Shown: one piece after another, positions 23,795-31,801 of the stretch
Layout of the letters: each line of letters begins with the position of its first letter
How positions within the stretch are numbered: the stretch's first letter is position 1
Assembly: GCA_044450785.1 (NCBI GenBank)
Contig: JBIOJM010000041.1
Span: forward strand, 1 to 44,124
Length of the DNA: 44,124 nucleotides
Origin: JBIOJM01 sp044450785
Lineage (GTDB): Bacteria > Planctomycetota > Planctomycetia > Isosphaerales > Isosphaeraceae
Direction of reading: 5' to 3'
Position numbers and translations under genes: made by a program
The notes under the pieces: model-generated
Databases searched by the model: none
What the model saw: the letters and a program-made list of their open reading frames with translations, nothing else
What the model was told of the DNA's origin: nothing

Positions 23795-24865
23795 TCACCA
23801 CTTATCGATCGCCCCGGACGGAACCGGCACATGGAACTCGTCGAGTCCCGGCAGCGGGGATTCCGGGCCTGCGGCTAAAACGGCGTCGACGACTTCGTCG
23901 AACAGGCTCGCGCTCGAGAGGTTGAGCAAGCCACGGTAGTACAACTTGGGCATGCGCGTGAAATGGGAGTACCATTTGAGGATCTTGCGGAACTGCAAGC
24001 ATCCGTAGTGTTCGCCGCGCCGCGCGACGAGACCGTGGAAGTGGCGGCGCATCAGCTCCAACCGTTCGTCGAACGCCGGCTCCGGGCCTGGTTCGCCCGT
24101 CCGAGCCCAGCAGTCGAGCTGGCGGAAGATGAACGGATTGGCCAGCGCCCCACGGCCGATCGAGACGGCCGCGCAGCCAGTTTCCTCAAAGGTCGCCGCG
24201 GCGTCGGCGATCGTGAGGATGTCGCCGTTGGCGATGACCGGGATCCGCTCGACGGCCTCCACGACCGCCCGGATCCCCGCGCGGTTCACACTTCCTCGAA
24301 ACCCCTGCTGGCGCGTCCGGCCGTGCACGATGACGGCCGCCACGCCGGCTGCTTCGAAGGCATGCGCCAGGGCCGGCGCGGTCAGCGACTCGTCGTCCCA
24401 GCCCAGCCGCATCTTGACCGTGACGGGAATGCTCACCGACTTGACGACCGCGGACACGAGATCGACGGCCTGATCGATCTGGCACATGAGGGCCGAGCCG
24501 CCCCCGCCCTTGACCACTTTCCTGACCGGGCAGCCCATGTTGATGTCGACCGCCGAGGCGCCCTGCTCCTCGACCCAGCGGGCCGCTTGCTCCATCTCGG
24601 CGATCACGACCCCGTAGATCTGGATCGAGAGCGGGCGGTCTTGCTCGCAGGTCTCGGCCAGCTCGAACGCGCGGCGCCGCTTCTCGATCAACGACCGGGC
24701 GTTGACGAGGTCCGTCGTCGCCAGGCCGAGTCCGCCGCATTCACGAACGGTCAGCCGGAATGCCAGGCTGGTGTAGCCGGCCAGCGGCGCCAGGAAGAAG
24801 CGCGAGACGATCGGTACCTGGCCCAGTCGCAGCGGCTCGCGCACAATAGGTGGAACTGGGGGCAT
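23795..24865 (-). CDS. dusB: tRNA-dihydrouridine synthase (DusB-like)
   Basis: A roughly 356-residue FMN enzyme that reduces uridines in the tRNA D-loop. The TIM barrel shows FLAPLAGYTSLAFRLTVREC near the N-terminus, the catalytic cysteine in DINMGCPVRKVVKGGGGSAL, VTVKMRLGWDD, VHGRTRQQGF, IPVIANGDI and GRGALANPFIF, followed by a helical tRNA-binding C-terminal domain. The start is uncertain: ATG at 24865 leaves about 15 residues before the barrel, while ATG at 24934 would overlap the divergent methyltransferase start. The truncated sigma factor gene follows 9 bp downstream. Planctomycete Dus proteins are DusB-like; the exact tRNA positions cannot be read from sequence. Confidence 0.92.
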   Translation of the reverse strand: MPPVPPIVREPLRLGQVPIVSRFFLAPLAGYTSLAFRLTVRECGGLGLATTDLVNARSLIEKRRRAFELAETCEQDRPLSIQIYGVVIAEMEQAARWVEEQGASAVDINMGCPVRKVVKGGGGSALMCQIDQAVDLVSAVVKSVSIPVTVKMRLGWDDESLTAPALAHAFEAAGVAAVIVHGRTRQQGFRGSVNRAGIRAVVEAVERIPVIANGDILTIADAAATFEETGCAAVSIGRGALANPFIFRQLDCWARTGEPGPEPAFDERLELMRRHFHGLVARRGEHYGCLQFRKILKWYSHFTRMPKLYYRGLLNLSSASLFDEVVDAVLAAGPESPLPGLDEFHVPVPSGAIDKW

Positions 24866-24916
24866 CGAACGCGGACGATGTTCCAACAAGTTCGACTCCT
24901 CGCCGAAATACCTCAC

Positions 24917-26272
24917 ATGCAACGGCGGTCTCATTGTAGTTCCGATCGGGCCCGGACTCGAGTCCAGACCAGCCCATGGTCACCGCACGAGTCCTCGGGC
25001 GTCCCGGATGAGGCCACCCTAGCCGAGGCCTGGATCCTGACGACCGAGGCCGGTCGCCGCCTGCTCGCCGAGATCGCCACGCTTCGATCGATCGGGCCTT
25101 CGGACCTGGAACGGTTTCGAAAGCTGGCCCCGCCCGCGGCCGTCAGCGCCGCCATTCGCCTGTCCCGGGCCCGCGAGAAAGCGAGGGAGAAGTTTGAGCA
25201 CGGCGAGCGGATGTGGGTCGAGCCGACGGGAGTCGAGCAAGCCACGTCGGAACCGGTCGCCAGGCACAAAGCCGCCCGATTCCAGTGTCCGCTCGTTGTG
25301 GATCTGTGCGCGGGCATCGGTGGTGATGCGCTGGCGCTGGCCACTCGATCCGAGGTCCTGGCCGTTGACCTCGACCCGGGCATGTGCCGTCGAATCCAGT
25401 ACAATGCCGCGATCTACGGCGTCTCCTCCCGAGTACTGCCAGTCCGGGCACGAGCCGAGACTTTCACCATTCCCACCGATGCCTGGCTCCATCTCGACCC
25501 GGACCGCAGGGCAATTTCGCGAGGGCGCGCTCGATCGCTCGATCTATACGCTCCAGGCCCCGGCTTCTGGGAATCGGCCGCGCGTCGGGTCGCCGCGGGG
25601 GCCATCAAGCTCAGCCCGGCCAGTGACTTCTCCAAGCACTTCGGCGGTCCGGAATACGAAGTCGAGCTGATCAGCCTCCGCGGCGAGTGCAAGGAGGCCA
25701 CGCTCTGGTTCGGCGAGCTCGTCTCCTGCCGCCGCCGGGCGACCCGGCTCCCTGAGAACGTCACGTGGACCGACCGCGACGGCCCCACGATGGAACGCGC
25801 TCCGGTGTCCCGGCTCTCGACCTTGATTTACGACCCTGATCCCTCACTCCTCCGCGCAGGCCTTCTTGATGGGTTTGCCCTGAAGCATCAACTCAGCCGG
25901 ATCGGGGACAGTGTCGATTACCTGACTGCCGACCACCTGGTCTCGACCCCGTTCCTCACCGCCTTCCTGGTCCAGGAGGTGTCTCCGTTGGACCTCAAGC
26001 GATTGAGACGGATGATGGCCAGGAACGAGATCGGTACGCTGGAGATCAAGGTGAGGGGCGTGGACATCGCGCCGGAAACCCTTCGCCCCCGGTTAGGCCT
26101 TCGTGGCGCGCGAGCGGCCAGCCTGTTCTTGATCGGAGGCACCGGCCCCGCCCGGGCCGTGCTGGCTCAAAGGACCTCGACGGGCGGGTCAACCACCTCG
26201 TCAACCGCAGGCACGCCGGGCGCGGGCGAGTTGACGAGCGGGGCCGGCCCATTTCCGCCAGCGTCCGCCTGA
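24917..26272 (+). CDS. Class I SAM-dependent methyltransferase with C-terminal THUMP-like domain
   Basis: A roughly 451-residue protein. A helical N-terminal part (AWILTTEAGRRLLAEIATL) leads into a Rossmann methyltransferase core with motif I VVDLCAGIGGDALALATR at about residues 130-147, motif II EVLAVDLDPGMCRRI and the later AWLHLDPDRRA. The C-terminal part (SLLRAGLLDGFALKHQLSRI, then DYLTADHLVSTPFL) matches the THUMP-like domain that accompanies such RNA methyltransferases. Substrate unknown, probably RNA. The start is uncertain: ATG at 24917 is the last good one before the conserved region, without a clear ribosome binding site. Its last 35 codons form a Ser/Thr/Gly-rich tail that overlaps the convergent FtsK-like gene by 106 bp. 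Confidence 0.82.
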   Translation: MQRRSHCSSDRARTRVQTSPWSPHESSGVPDEATLAEAWILTTEAGRRLLAEIATLRSIGPSDLERFRKLAPPAAVSAAIRLSRAREKAREKFEHGERMWVEPTGVEQATSEPVARHKAARFQCPLVVDLCAGIGGDALALATRSEVLAVDLDPGMCRRIQYNAAIYGVSSRVLPVRARAETFTIPTDAWLHLDPDRRAISRGRARSLDLYAPGPGFWESAARRVAAGAIKLSPASDFSKHFGGPEYEVELISLRGECKEATLWFGELVSCRRRATRLPENVTWTDRDGPTMERAPVSRLSTLIYDPDPSLLRAGLLDGFALKHQLSRIGDSVDYLTADHLVSTPFLTAFLVQEVSPLDLKRLRRMMARNEIGTLEIKVRGVDIAPETLRPRLGLRGARAASLFLIGGTGPARAVLAQRTSTGGSTTSSTAGTPGAGELTSGAGPFPPASA

Positions 26273-29200
26273 CCATGGACATCCGGACGCGGGCGGGCGG
26301 TGAACCGCCGCTTCACGCTCTCCAGCCATTCCTGCTCGGGCACTCCATAAGGCCGGAACTTCTCGATCCGGTTTTCTTCCTCGCTAAAATACAAGGCCCG
26401 GTTTTCGCCCAGCTTGCTGGCCGCCGGCGAGTCAATCAAGGTGCTCGAATCGTTGGCGCTCATCTGGAAGAGAATGCGATTCTCAAATTCCTTCAGGCCT
26501 TGACGATCGAAGGTCCGGTTCAGGTTGTTGACGCTGTCGCACCAGACGATCGTGTGGATGCCGACGGGGGGGCCTTCACGGAGGATGTCGACGAAGAGCT
26601 TGGATGGGGCGATGGGCTTGTCGTCGTCGGACCGCGAGAAGCCGAAATCGTCGTCCGCCTTGCGGATGTCGCGGAACCGCTGGAGGTCGTAAACCATGAT
26701 GAAGATCGGCGCCTGATCAAGGGCGGCGTCCTTTTGCCGGCGCTCGACCTCGGCGGCCAGGCCGGCGAATGTCGCGGCCAGCTCGCGCCAGCTTACATTC
26801 GTGACGGAGTGGGGAAGCGTCTCCTGGAGCCGGCCGAGCTGACCGGCCAGCGACGAATCGACCGGACTGCCGTCCAGCAGGTAGACGCGGCACGTCTGGG
26901 GACCGGCCGGCGGATGCTGGGCGGCGATGCTCAAGGTCGCCATCATCATCATGGCCAGCGCCGCCTCGTCGTTCTGGCCGACGATCAAGACGTTGCTGCC
27001 GCTTTGAGGCCGGAAAACGATGGCAGTAGGGTCCTTGATGGCGATCGCGTCGCCCAGCCAGGCATAATCGGCCCTGGGGGCCTCAGGCCATTCCGTCGCC
27101 TCCAGCAGTCGATTCAAGAGCGGGTTCTTGCTCACGTCGGCGGGCATGTTGCCTTCGAATACGATCGGAGGGGGCCTCTGGATGTGGCGAGCGCGGGACA
27201 TTTCCTGGATCTTCGTCAGGTAGATCTCGCGGCGCTCGTCCGGGAGCCAGACGACCTGGAACAGGTTATTTCCTTCCATCATGCCGTTGGCGTCATTGTA
27301 GATCGCCTCGCCGGGCCGCGTCAGCAGCCGCGCCGCCGTGTTGTCCTCGCTCAGGATCAGGTGCGCGTCGGCTTCGCTGCATTGCAGGGCGATCCGCACG
27401 GCCATCTGGCCGAGGGTGGCTTTCGGCAGCGAGTACTGTCCGCCCAAGGTCTGCGAGCCGAGGATGACGTGCATGCCGAACGCTCGCCCCTGGCGGACCA
27501 GGCGGTCCAGGAGCAATGAGACCTCCTGCGCGATCTTGTCGTCTTCGATGAAGAACTCCTGGAACTCGTCAACGATCAGCAAGATCCGCGGCATGGGTAC
27601 ATCGGGTCGGGCCTCGCGGTAGGCTGCCAGATCCTGGCACCCAAGCTCGCGGTAGATCTCGCCTCGTTCCTTGAGCTCGACATCCAGCCGCTGCAGCACG
27701 CTCAGGCCGAACTCGCGTTCGCTCTCGATCGCGATGACCCGGGCGTGGGGCAGCTCCATCACGGCATAGACCTTGAATTCGACGCCTTTCTTGAAGTCGA
27801 TCAGGTAGAGCTCGAGCTCATCCGGGCTGTACCGCAGCGCTCCGTTGGTGATCAGGGCGTGCAGCAACGTCGATTTGCCCGAGCCGGTCTTACCCGCGGT
27901 CAGTGCGTGCTGCGAGGTCCCCTTCCCCAGCTTCAAGTGCTGGAGCTTGGTTGCCCCGGCCCGGCCCAGGGGAATGTCGACGCCCTTGCTGGTATCGAAG
28001 CTCCAGTACTGTTCGGGCTTGGGAGCGATGAACTCGAACGGGACCTCGACGCGGTTGGCATCGCGCGCGGCGTTGCCGACTTTGTGCAGCAGCTCGGAGA
28101 ACCGCGTCTGGTCGGGCGGTCCGTCCAGGGAGAGCGGATACCGGCCGAAGTTCGGCTCACGCCAGTGAAGCCGGCCCTCCTTCCACGTCATGTTGACGCA
28201 CGGGTTCTCGAGGTCCTTGATCTGGAAGCCCGACGGCAGCCCGAGCTTCGAATCGAGAAGGACCAAGGCGTAGACGCCGCACCGCGCGCCGCTGTTGACG
28301 ATACTGACCAGGCGCCGGAGCGCGTGATCGTTGAAATTGGTCGGGAAATTGGCGACGACCAGGATCCGGAACGGCTCGGCGACCTCGCCGGCCATGGTGT
28401 TGTACTCCTCGATCGTCTCGAACTCGTTGCGCAGGTACTTCTGGATCACGTTCTCCATGTGCTCGGTGAGATCGGTCAGCCGCTGCTCGATGTGCTGCGC
28501 CTCGGTCCAGATCCGGTTGGTGACCAGGAGCTCATGGTAATCGCCCAGATGCATGAACGCGGCGAAATTCTCGCCCAGGCCGACCGGGTCGACGATGGTG
28601 AAACGGACCTTGCCCGGCGGGACGGAGGTCAGGTAGCGCAGCATCAGCGATTGCAGCAGCGTGATCGCTGCATCCTTACCGGCGTCGGCCGCCTTGATCA
28701 ACAGCGAACCCTGGATGGGAAAAGGCAGAAGCGCGGGCAACTGGAAGTGGGTCGACACCGATTTGAGTCGCGGATCGCGCGGGACACCGTTGGGGAACTC
28801 GCTCAAGTCGACGTCGAAGGCACCGAATCGCATGCCGGGGGGAACCTCGGTCGGAGGTTTCCAGCCGTCGAGCTCCGGCTTCGTCCAGTCCAAGAATCGG
28901 CGCTCCGCCTCTTCACGCACCTGGCCCACCATGTCGTCGACCCGCGCCATCCCGTCCGTCCAGTTCTTGATCAGCGTGTTCCATGCCTGGTCGTAGGCCT
29001 GCTTGGTGGTCTCCTTGGTCTGGCGGTATGAATCATCGAGCCCTCGGCGATCCTTCTCGTACGTGTCCTTGAGGGCGGTGATGCGGGGCGGATAGTGTTC
29101 CTCGGCTTTCTTGAGGCCGTCGTCGCGGCGCAGCTTGATCTCCTCCAGCCGCGCCGGAAAAGTCGTGTCCGCCTCCGCCGTCTGCTTCTGATGTCGCTGC

Positions 29201-30297
29201 TGAAACTCCGCGAAGCGCCGGCCCATCGTTTCGTCGGCCTCGCGCACCGTGCTCTCCCGGTTCTTCTCGAGCTCGCGAATCTTGCCGTCGAACTTGTTCT
29301 TGATCCAGTCCTTGTTTTGCTCGAGGAGCTGTTCCGCGTCCGACAGCGCTGCTCGAAGCGGAACGGCGTGACGCGCCACGCTCGGGCGAGCCATGGCGAC
29401 CAGGCCGAACCGCGCACCGACCGCGGCACCGACCGCGGCGATCACTCCGGCGATGGCGGCCGTGGGCCAACCCACGGGAGTGCCCATGCCCAAGGCCACG
29501 GCCACAGCGCCCCCCAGGATCAAGAACGGCCAGATGAAGACGTCGATCCTCAGGAACTTGGGGAGCTTGAGCACGTCCAAGGCGATCACTTCCTCGTCGA
29601 TGCGAGTGGTGATCTTCTGAAGGCTCGCCAGCGGATCGAGATCGGGCTGATCACCGGCCGTTGGGGCCGCTTCGGCCGCGGCGGACGATCCCGCCGCCTC
29701 GGCCGCTGCCGGGGCCTCTGTGGCACCGCTTGCGGCGGGCGACTCGGTCGGCACGGGCGCTTCGGCCGCCCTAGCCGCGGCGGTTTCCGGAGGGGCTGCC
29801 GCGAGCTTGCCGCAACGCTTGAGGACGAAGGCGGCATCCGCCTGTTTGATCTCGAGATCGCCGAGCGCTCCAGCCCAGTTGCCGTCGGCCCCGCGGCGCC
29901 ACTTGATCCCTTCGTCTCGCGAACCTTCGTAAAACGCCAGCGCTTGCCAGCCGGCTTCTTCCTTGGCCTTCTTGGCCTTGCGTTGGTCCTTCTTCAACTG
30001 ATCGTCGATCTGCTTCTTGGCCTGGGCGTATTCATCCTTGGTCGCTTGCGTGTTGCGCTCGAAGGTTTGGACCACGTCCTCGCGCGCACGGGAATACTGG
30101 GCTTCCAGGGATTCGCTGTCGACCTTGTACTTGCCGGCGAGTTGTTTCGCCGCGGCGCGGTACTCGGCCTCTTCCCTGTCGATCCGCCTGCGAAACCCCA
30201 GCTCCGTCTCAGATTCGCCCTTGGCCCGGGCGGCGATCAGCACTTCCAGGTCATTGAGCGCAACGGTTTCTTTTTGAACGAGTGGCGACTCAGGCAT
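26167..30297 (-). CDS. Type VII secretion-like FtsK/SpoIIIE ATPase with coiled coils and three ATPase modules
   Basis: A 1376-residue membrane-anchored ATPase. Residues about 10-150 are charged coiled coil, then an Ala/Pro/Glu-rich linker, two transmembrane helices at about 250-298 and a second long coiled coil (about 310-480). Three FtsK-like modules follow. Module 1 (about 520-720) has a degenerate P-loop (AADAGKDAAI) and a degenerate Walker B (ILVVANFPTN). Module 2 has an intact P-loop GKTGSGKS at residues 802-809 and Walker B LLIVDEFQEFF with Asp910-Glu911. Module 3 has GQNDEAA at residue 1107 instead of a P-loop. The tandem-module plan is that of EccC/EssC. The ATG at 30297 begins MPESPLVQKET. 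Upstream on the same strand, tightly packed, lie a WXG100 gene, a coiled-coil gene and a WXG-like gene, so it likely powers export of these. The C-terminal tail is Pro/Gly-rich. Confidence 0.9.
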   Translation of the reverse strand: MPESPLVQKETVALNDLEVLIAARAKGESETELGFRRRIDREEAEYRAAAKQLAGKYKVDSESLEAQYSRAREDVVQTFERNTQATKDEYAQAKKQIDDQLKKDQRKAKKAKEEAGWQALAFYEGSRDEGIKWRRGADGNWAGALGDLEIKQADAAFVLKRCGKLAAAPPETAAARAAEAPVPTESPAASGATEAPAAAEAAGSSAAAEAAPTAGDQPDLDPLASLQKITTRIDEEVIALDVLKLPKFLRIDVFIWPFLILGGAVAVALGMGTPVGWPTAAIAGVIAAVGAAVGARFGLVAMARPSVARHAVPLRAALSDAEQLLEQNKDWIKNKFDGKIRELEKNRESTVREADETMGRRFAEFQQRHQKQTAEADTTFPARLEEIKLRRDDGLKKAEEHYPPRITALKDTYEKDRRGLDDSYRQTKETTKQAYDQAWNTLIKNWTDGMARVDDMVGQVREEAERRFLDWTKPELDGWKPPTEVPPGMRFGAFDVDLSEFPNGVPRDPRLKSVSTHFQLPALLPFPIQGSLLIKAADAGKDAAITLLQSLMLRYLTSVPPGKVRFTIVDPVGLGENFAAFMHLGDYHELLVTNRIWTEAQHIEQRLTDLTEHMENVIQKYLRNEFETIEEYNTMAGEVAEPFRILVVANFPTNFNDHALRRLVSIVNSGARCGVYALVLLDSKLGLPSGFQIKDLENPCVNMTWKEGRLHWREPNFGRYPLSLDGPPDQTRFSELLHKVGNAARDANRVEVPFEFIAPKPEQYWSFDTSKGVDIPLGRAGATKLQHLKLGKGTSQHALTAGKTGSGKSTLLHALITNGALRYSPDELELYLIDFKKGVEFKVYAVMELPHARVIAIESEREFGLSVLQRLDVELKERGEIYRELGCQDLAAYREARPDVPMPRILLIVDEFQEFFIEDDKIAQEVSLLLDRLVRQGRAFGMHVILGSQTLGGQYSLPKATLGQMAVRIALQCSEADAHLILSEDNTAARLLTRPGEAIYNDANGMMEGNNLFQVVWLPDERREIYLTKIQEMSRARHIQRPPPIVFEGNMPADVSKNPLLNRLLEATEWPEAPRADYAWLGDAIAIKDPTAIVFRPQSGSNVLIVGQNDEAALAMMMMATLSIAAQHPPAGPQTCRVYLLDGSPVDSSLAGQLGRLQETLPHSVTNVSWRELAATFAGLAAEVERRQKDAALDQAPIFIMVYDLQRFRDIRKADDDFGFSRSDDDKPIAPSKLFVDILREGPPVGIHTIVWCDSVNNLNRTFDRQGLKEFENRILFQMSANDSSTLIDSPAASKLGENRALYFSEEENRIEKFRPYGVPEQEWLESVKRRFTARPRPDVHGQADAGGNGPAPLVNSPAPGVPAVDEVVDPPVEVL

Positions 30298-30326
30298 GTT
30301 TCCAGGATCCGTGGTTAAGAGATCAG

Positions 30327-30539
30327 TCAGTCCTCCTTGCACTGAGCCCGGATCTTCCCCAAGACCTCGGACAGCTTCTCCATGCCGACGATCGCGTTCT
30401 TGGTGGTTTGTTCCAGGGGGATGATGTGCACCTTGTCGAACTCGCGGGAGACGGGATCGTCCCAGGTGTCCTGGGCGATGTCCCATTGCTCCCTGAGGTG
30501 TTTCAGCGCGTGCTGAAGCCGTCCGGAATGAGCGCTCAT
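30327..30539 (-). CDS. Small WXG100-like protein, 70 aa
   Basis: Seventy residues that look like a helical hairpin: helix 1 about residues 5-24 (RLQHALKHLREQWDIAQD), a turn with W26-D27-D28, helix 2 from about 30 to 66 (REFDKVHIIPLEQTTKNAI, then MEKLSEVLGKIRAQ). This is the shape and spacing of WXG100 proteins, but shorter and with WDD in place of WxG. Its ATG overlaps the stop of the upstream coiled-coil gene by 4 bp (ATGA at 30536-30539), and the FtsK-like gene follows after 29 bp. Family membership is inferred from shape and context. Confidence 0.72.
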   Translation of the reverse strand: MSAHSGRLQHALKHLREQWDIAQDTWDDPVSREFDKVHIIPLEQTTKNAIVGMEKLSEVLGKIRAQCKED

Positions 30540-31216
30540 GATACCCTCCCCGCGACCAGCTTCTCGCCGGGGGGCGAGGTGGTCTCCGCACTTTCGGTCG
30601 TTTGCGCCGTTGTGACTGTTTCGCTGGCCGGCGACTCCGCCGTCGCCGTCATGGTCTGACCCGTGGTGGACGAGCCCGCCGACGTCGGCCCCGCGCCCGT
30701 CTCCTGCGCGGAATCAAGCCGAGGCGCCGTCGGGGCCTTCAGCGCCAGATACGCCTCCAGCGACCCGATCATCTTTTCCAGCCCGAACAGGCTCTTCTCG
30801 AACCCGCCCGAGAGATGGTCGCCCAGCGGCTGGGAATGGGAGTGATACTCGTCGATCGCATGGTGGAGGAACGGGATCAGTCTCCTGACCTCCGCGACCT
30901 TTTCCTCGGCGATCCTGAGCCGGCGTGTGGCTTCCCGAAGCGCCTCTTTTTGGTCGGCGTCGGACACGGCGTCGCTCCCCTGCTGCGAGAGCTTGCGGCG
31001 GTGGAGGTCGGATCGCGCCTGCATCAGGTCCTCTTGCCGCTTCTTCACCTGCGCCTGCCAGAAACCAAGCTGGTCGCGCTCGAGCCAATCGCGCATGCGA
31101 CGCAGCTCCATGTCGACCCCGCTGAGTGAGTTGCGCGCCTCCTCGGCGAAGTTGCACATCACCACCTTGAAGTCCTTGAGCGCCTGGACGGACAGGACGT
31201 TGGCTGATTTGCTCAT
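30536..31216 (-). CDS. Coiled-coil protein of the WXG/FtsK operon, 226 aa
   Basis: Residues 1-165 are almost wholly helical and charged: an N-terminal unit with FKVVMCNFAEEARNSLSGVD, then DWLERDQLGFWQAQVKKRQ at about residues 43-61 and a long coiled coil with heptad character to about residue 110 (LREATRRLRIAEEKVAEVRR). A short amphipathic part ends near ALKAPTAPR, followed by a 60-residue Thr/Ser/Ala/Glu-rich disordered tail. I do not recognise a named family, although similar FWQAxVRRRxE helices occur in proteins of other T7-like loci. Nine bp separate it from the WXG100 gene upstream. Likely role: partner or chaperone of the small secreted helical proteins (inference). Confidence 0.78.
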   Translation of the reverse strand: MSKSANVLSVQALKDFKVVMCNFAEEARNSLSGVDMELRRMRDWLERDQLGFWQAQVKKRQEDLMQARSDLHRRKLSQQGSDAVSDADQKEALREATRRLRIAEEKVAEVRRLIPFLHHAIDEYHSHSQPLGDHLSGGFEKSLFGLEKMIGSLEAYLALKAPTAPRLDSAQETGAGPTSAGSSTTGQTMTATAESPASETVTTAQTTESAETTSPPGEKLVAGRVS

Positions 31217-31225
31217 GACGGGGTC

Positions 31226-31498
31226 CTAACGCTGTTGCAGGTACTCTTCGATCCGCTCCGCCTTGCGGAGCAAGAACGGGATGTGCTGGTTGGTCGATTC
31301 CGTGAACCGCTTCACAACCTGGAGGGTCTGCTCGAATTCCTCGACGAACTTATCGTGCTCCCGGTCGCGCCAGGTCTGGCTCAGCCCGGCGAGCTGTCCA
31401 TGCAACGTGGTCAACTGGCCGATCATTTCATTGTTGAACTGTTTGAGACGGGCTGCGAACCGGCGTAGCTCTTCCGGGTTGACGATGGCTTGAGACAT
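31226..31498 (-). CDS. WXG100-family protein (type VII secretion target-like)
   Basis: A 90-residue protein of the size and plan of ESAT-6/WXG100 substrates: helix 1 about residues 8-38 (EELRRFAARLKQFNNEMIGQ), the turn with W43-R44-D45, and helix 2 about 48-88 (FVEEFEQTLQVVKRFTEST), with no signal peptide. The turn has WRD where classical members have WxG. The ATG at 31498 has GAGG 7 bases upstream, which decides it against a longer frame opening at 31753. First gene of the operon with a coiled-coil protein, a second small WXG-like protein and an FtsK-like ATPase, the arrangement expected of a T7SS-like export module. Confidence 0.82.
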   Translation of the reverse strand: MSQAIVNPEELRRFAARLKQFNNEMIGQLTTLHGQLAGLSQTWRDREHDKFVEEFEQTLQVVKRFTESTNQHIPFLLRKAERIEEYLQQR

Positions 31499-31801
31499 TT
31501 CAGGCCTCGCTTCCGCGACGGGGACGGGTACAGGTAGTGGAAATGCCGGCGAGCCGGTAGTCCGACGCGATGACGGCGGACCACGCGACCCGGCGCTGCG
31601 AACTGTCCACTTCGATGGTATTCGTCTTGAAGCGGCCTGTAAAGCCGCGCGCGCCGGTCGGTCGCCATTAGAACGGTTTTTTTCGCTCGGTTGTCGCCGC
31701 GTGGCCCAGAGCACACACGCGTCTCGGGGCCTAAAATGCCGACACGCCGACACGGCCTTGGTAGCATTAGACTTGCGCGTTTAGGGGTTTTTGTGTACAG
31801 G
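31499..31801. other. Intergenic region upstream of the WXG operon
   Basis: About 300 bp between the stop of the ATPase gene (31802) and the first gene of the WXG operon. No open frame with recognisable content. A small GCGGC/GCCGC hairpin and an A/T-run (near 31675-31682) are present, but no clear promoter pair or terminator. The promoter of the WXG operon should lie here. Confidence 0.4.

Noticed and set aside
23963..24916. N-terminal extension of the methyltransferase frame across the dus gene
   Set aside because: The extension is antisense to a conserved dihydrouridine synthase; methyltransferase homology starts after about 25,000.
26275..29031. Two long plus-strand frames (414 and 428 codons) opposite the FtsK-like gene
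   Set aside because: Antisense to intact ATPase motifs and without recognisable content.
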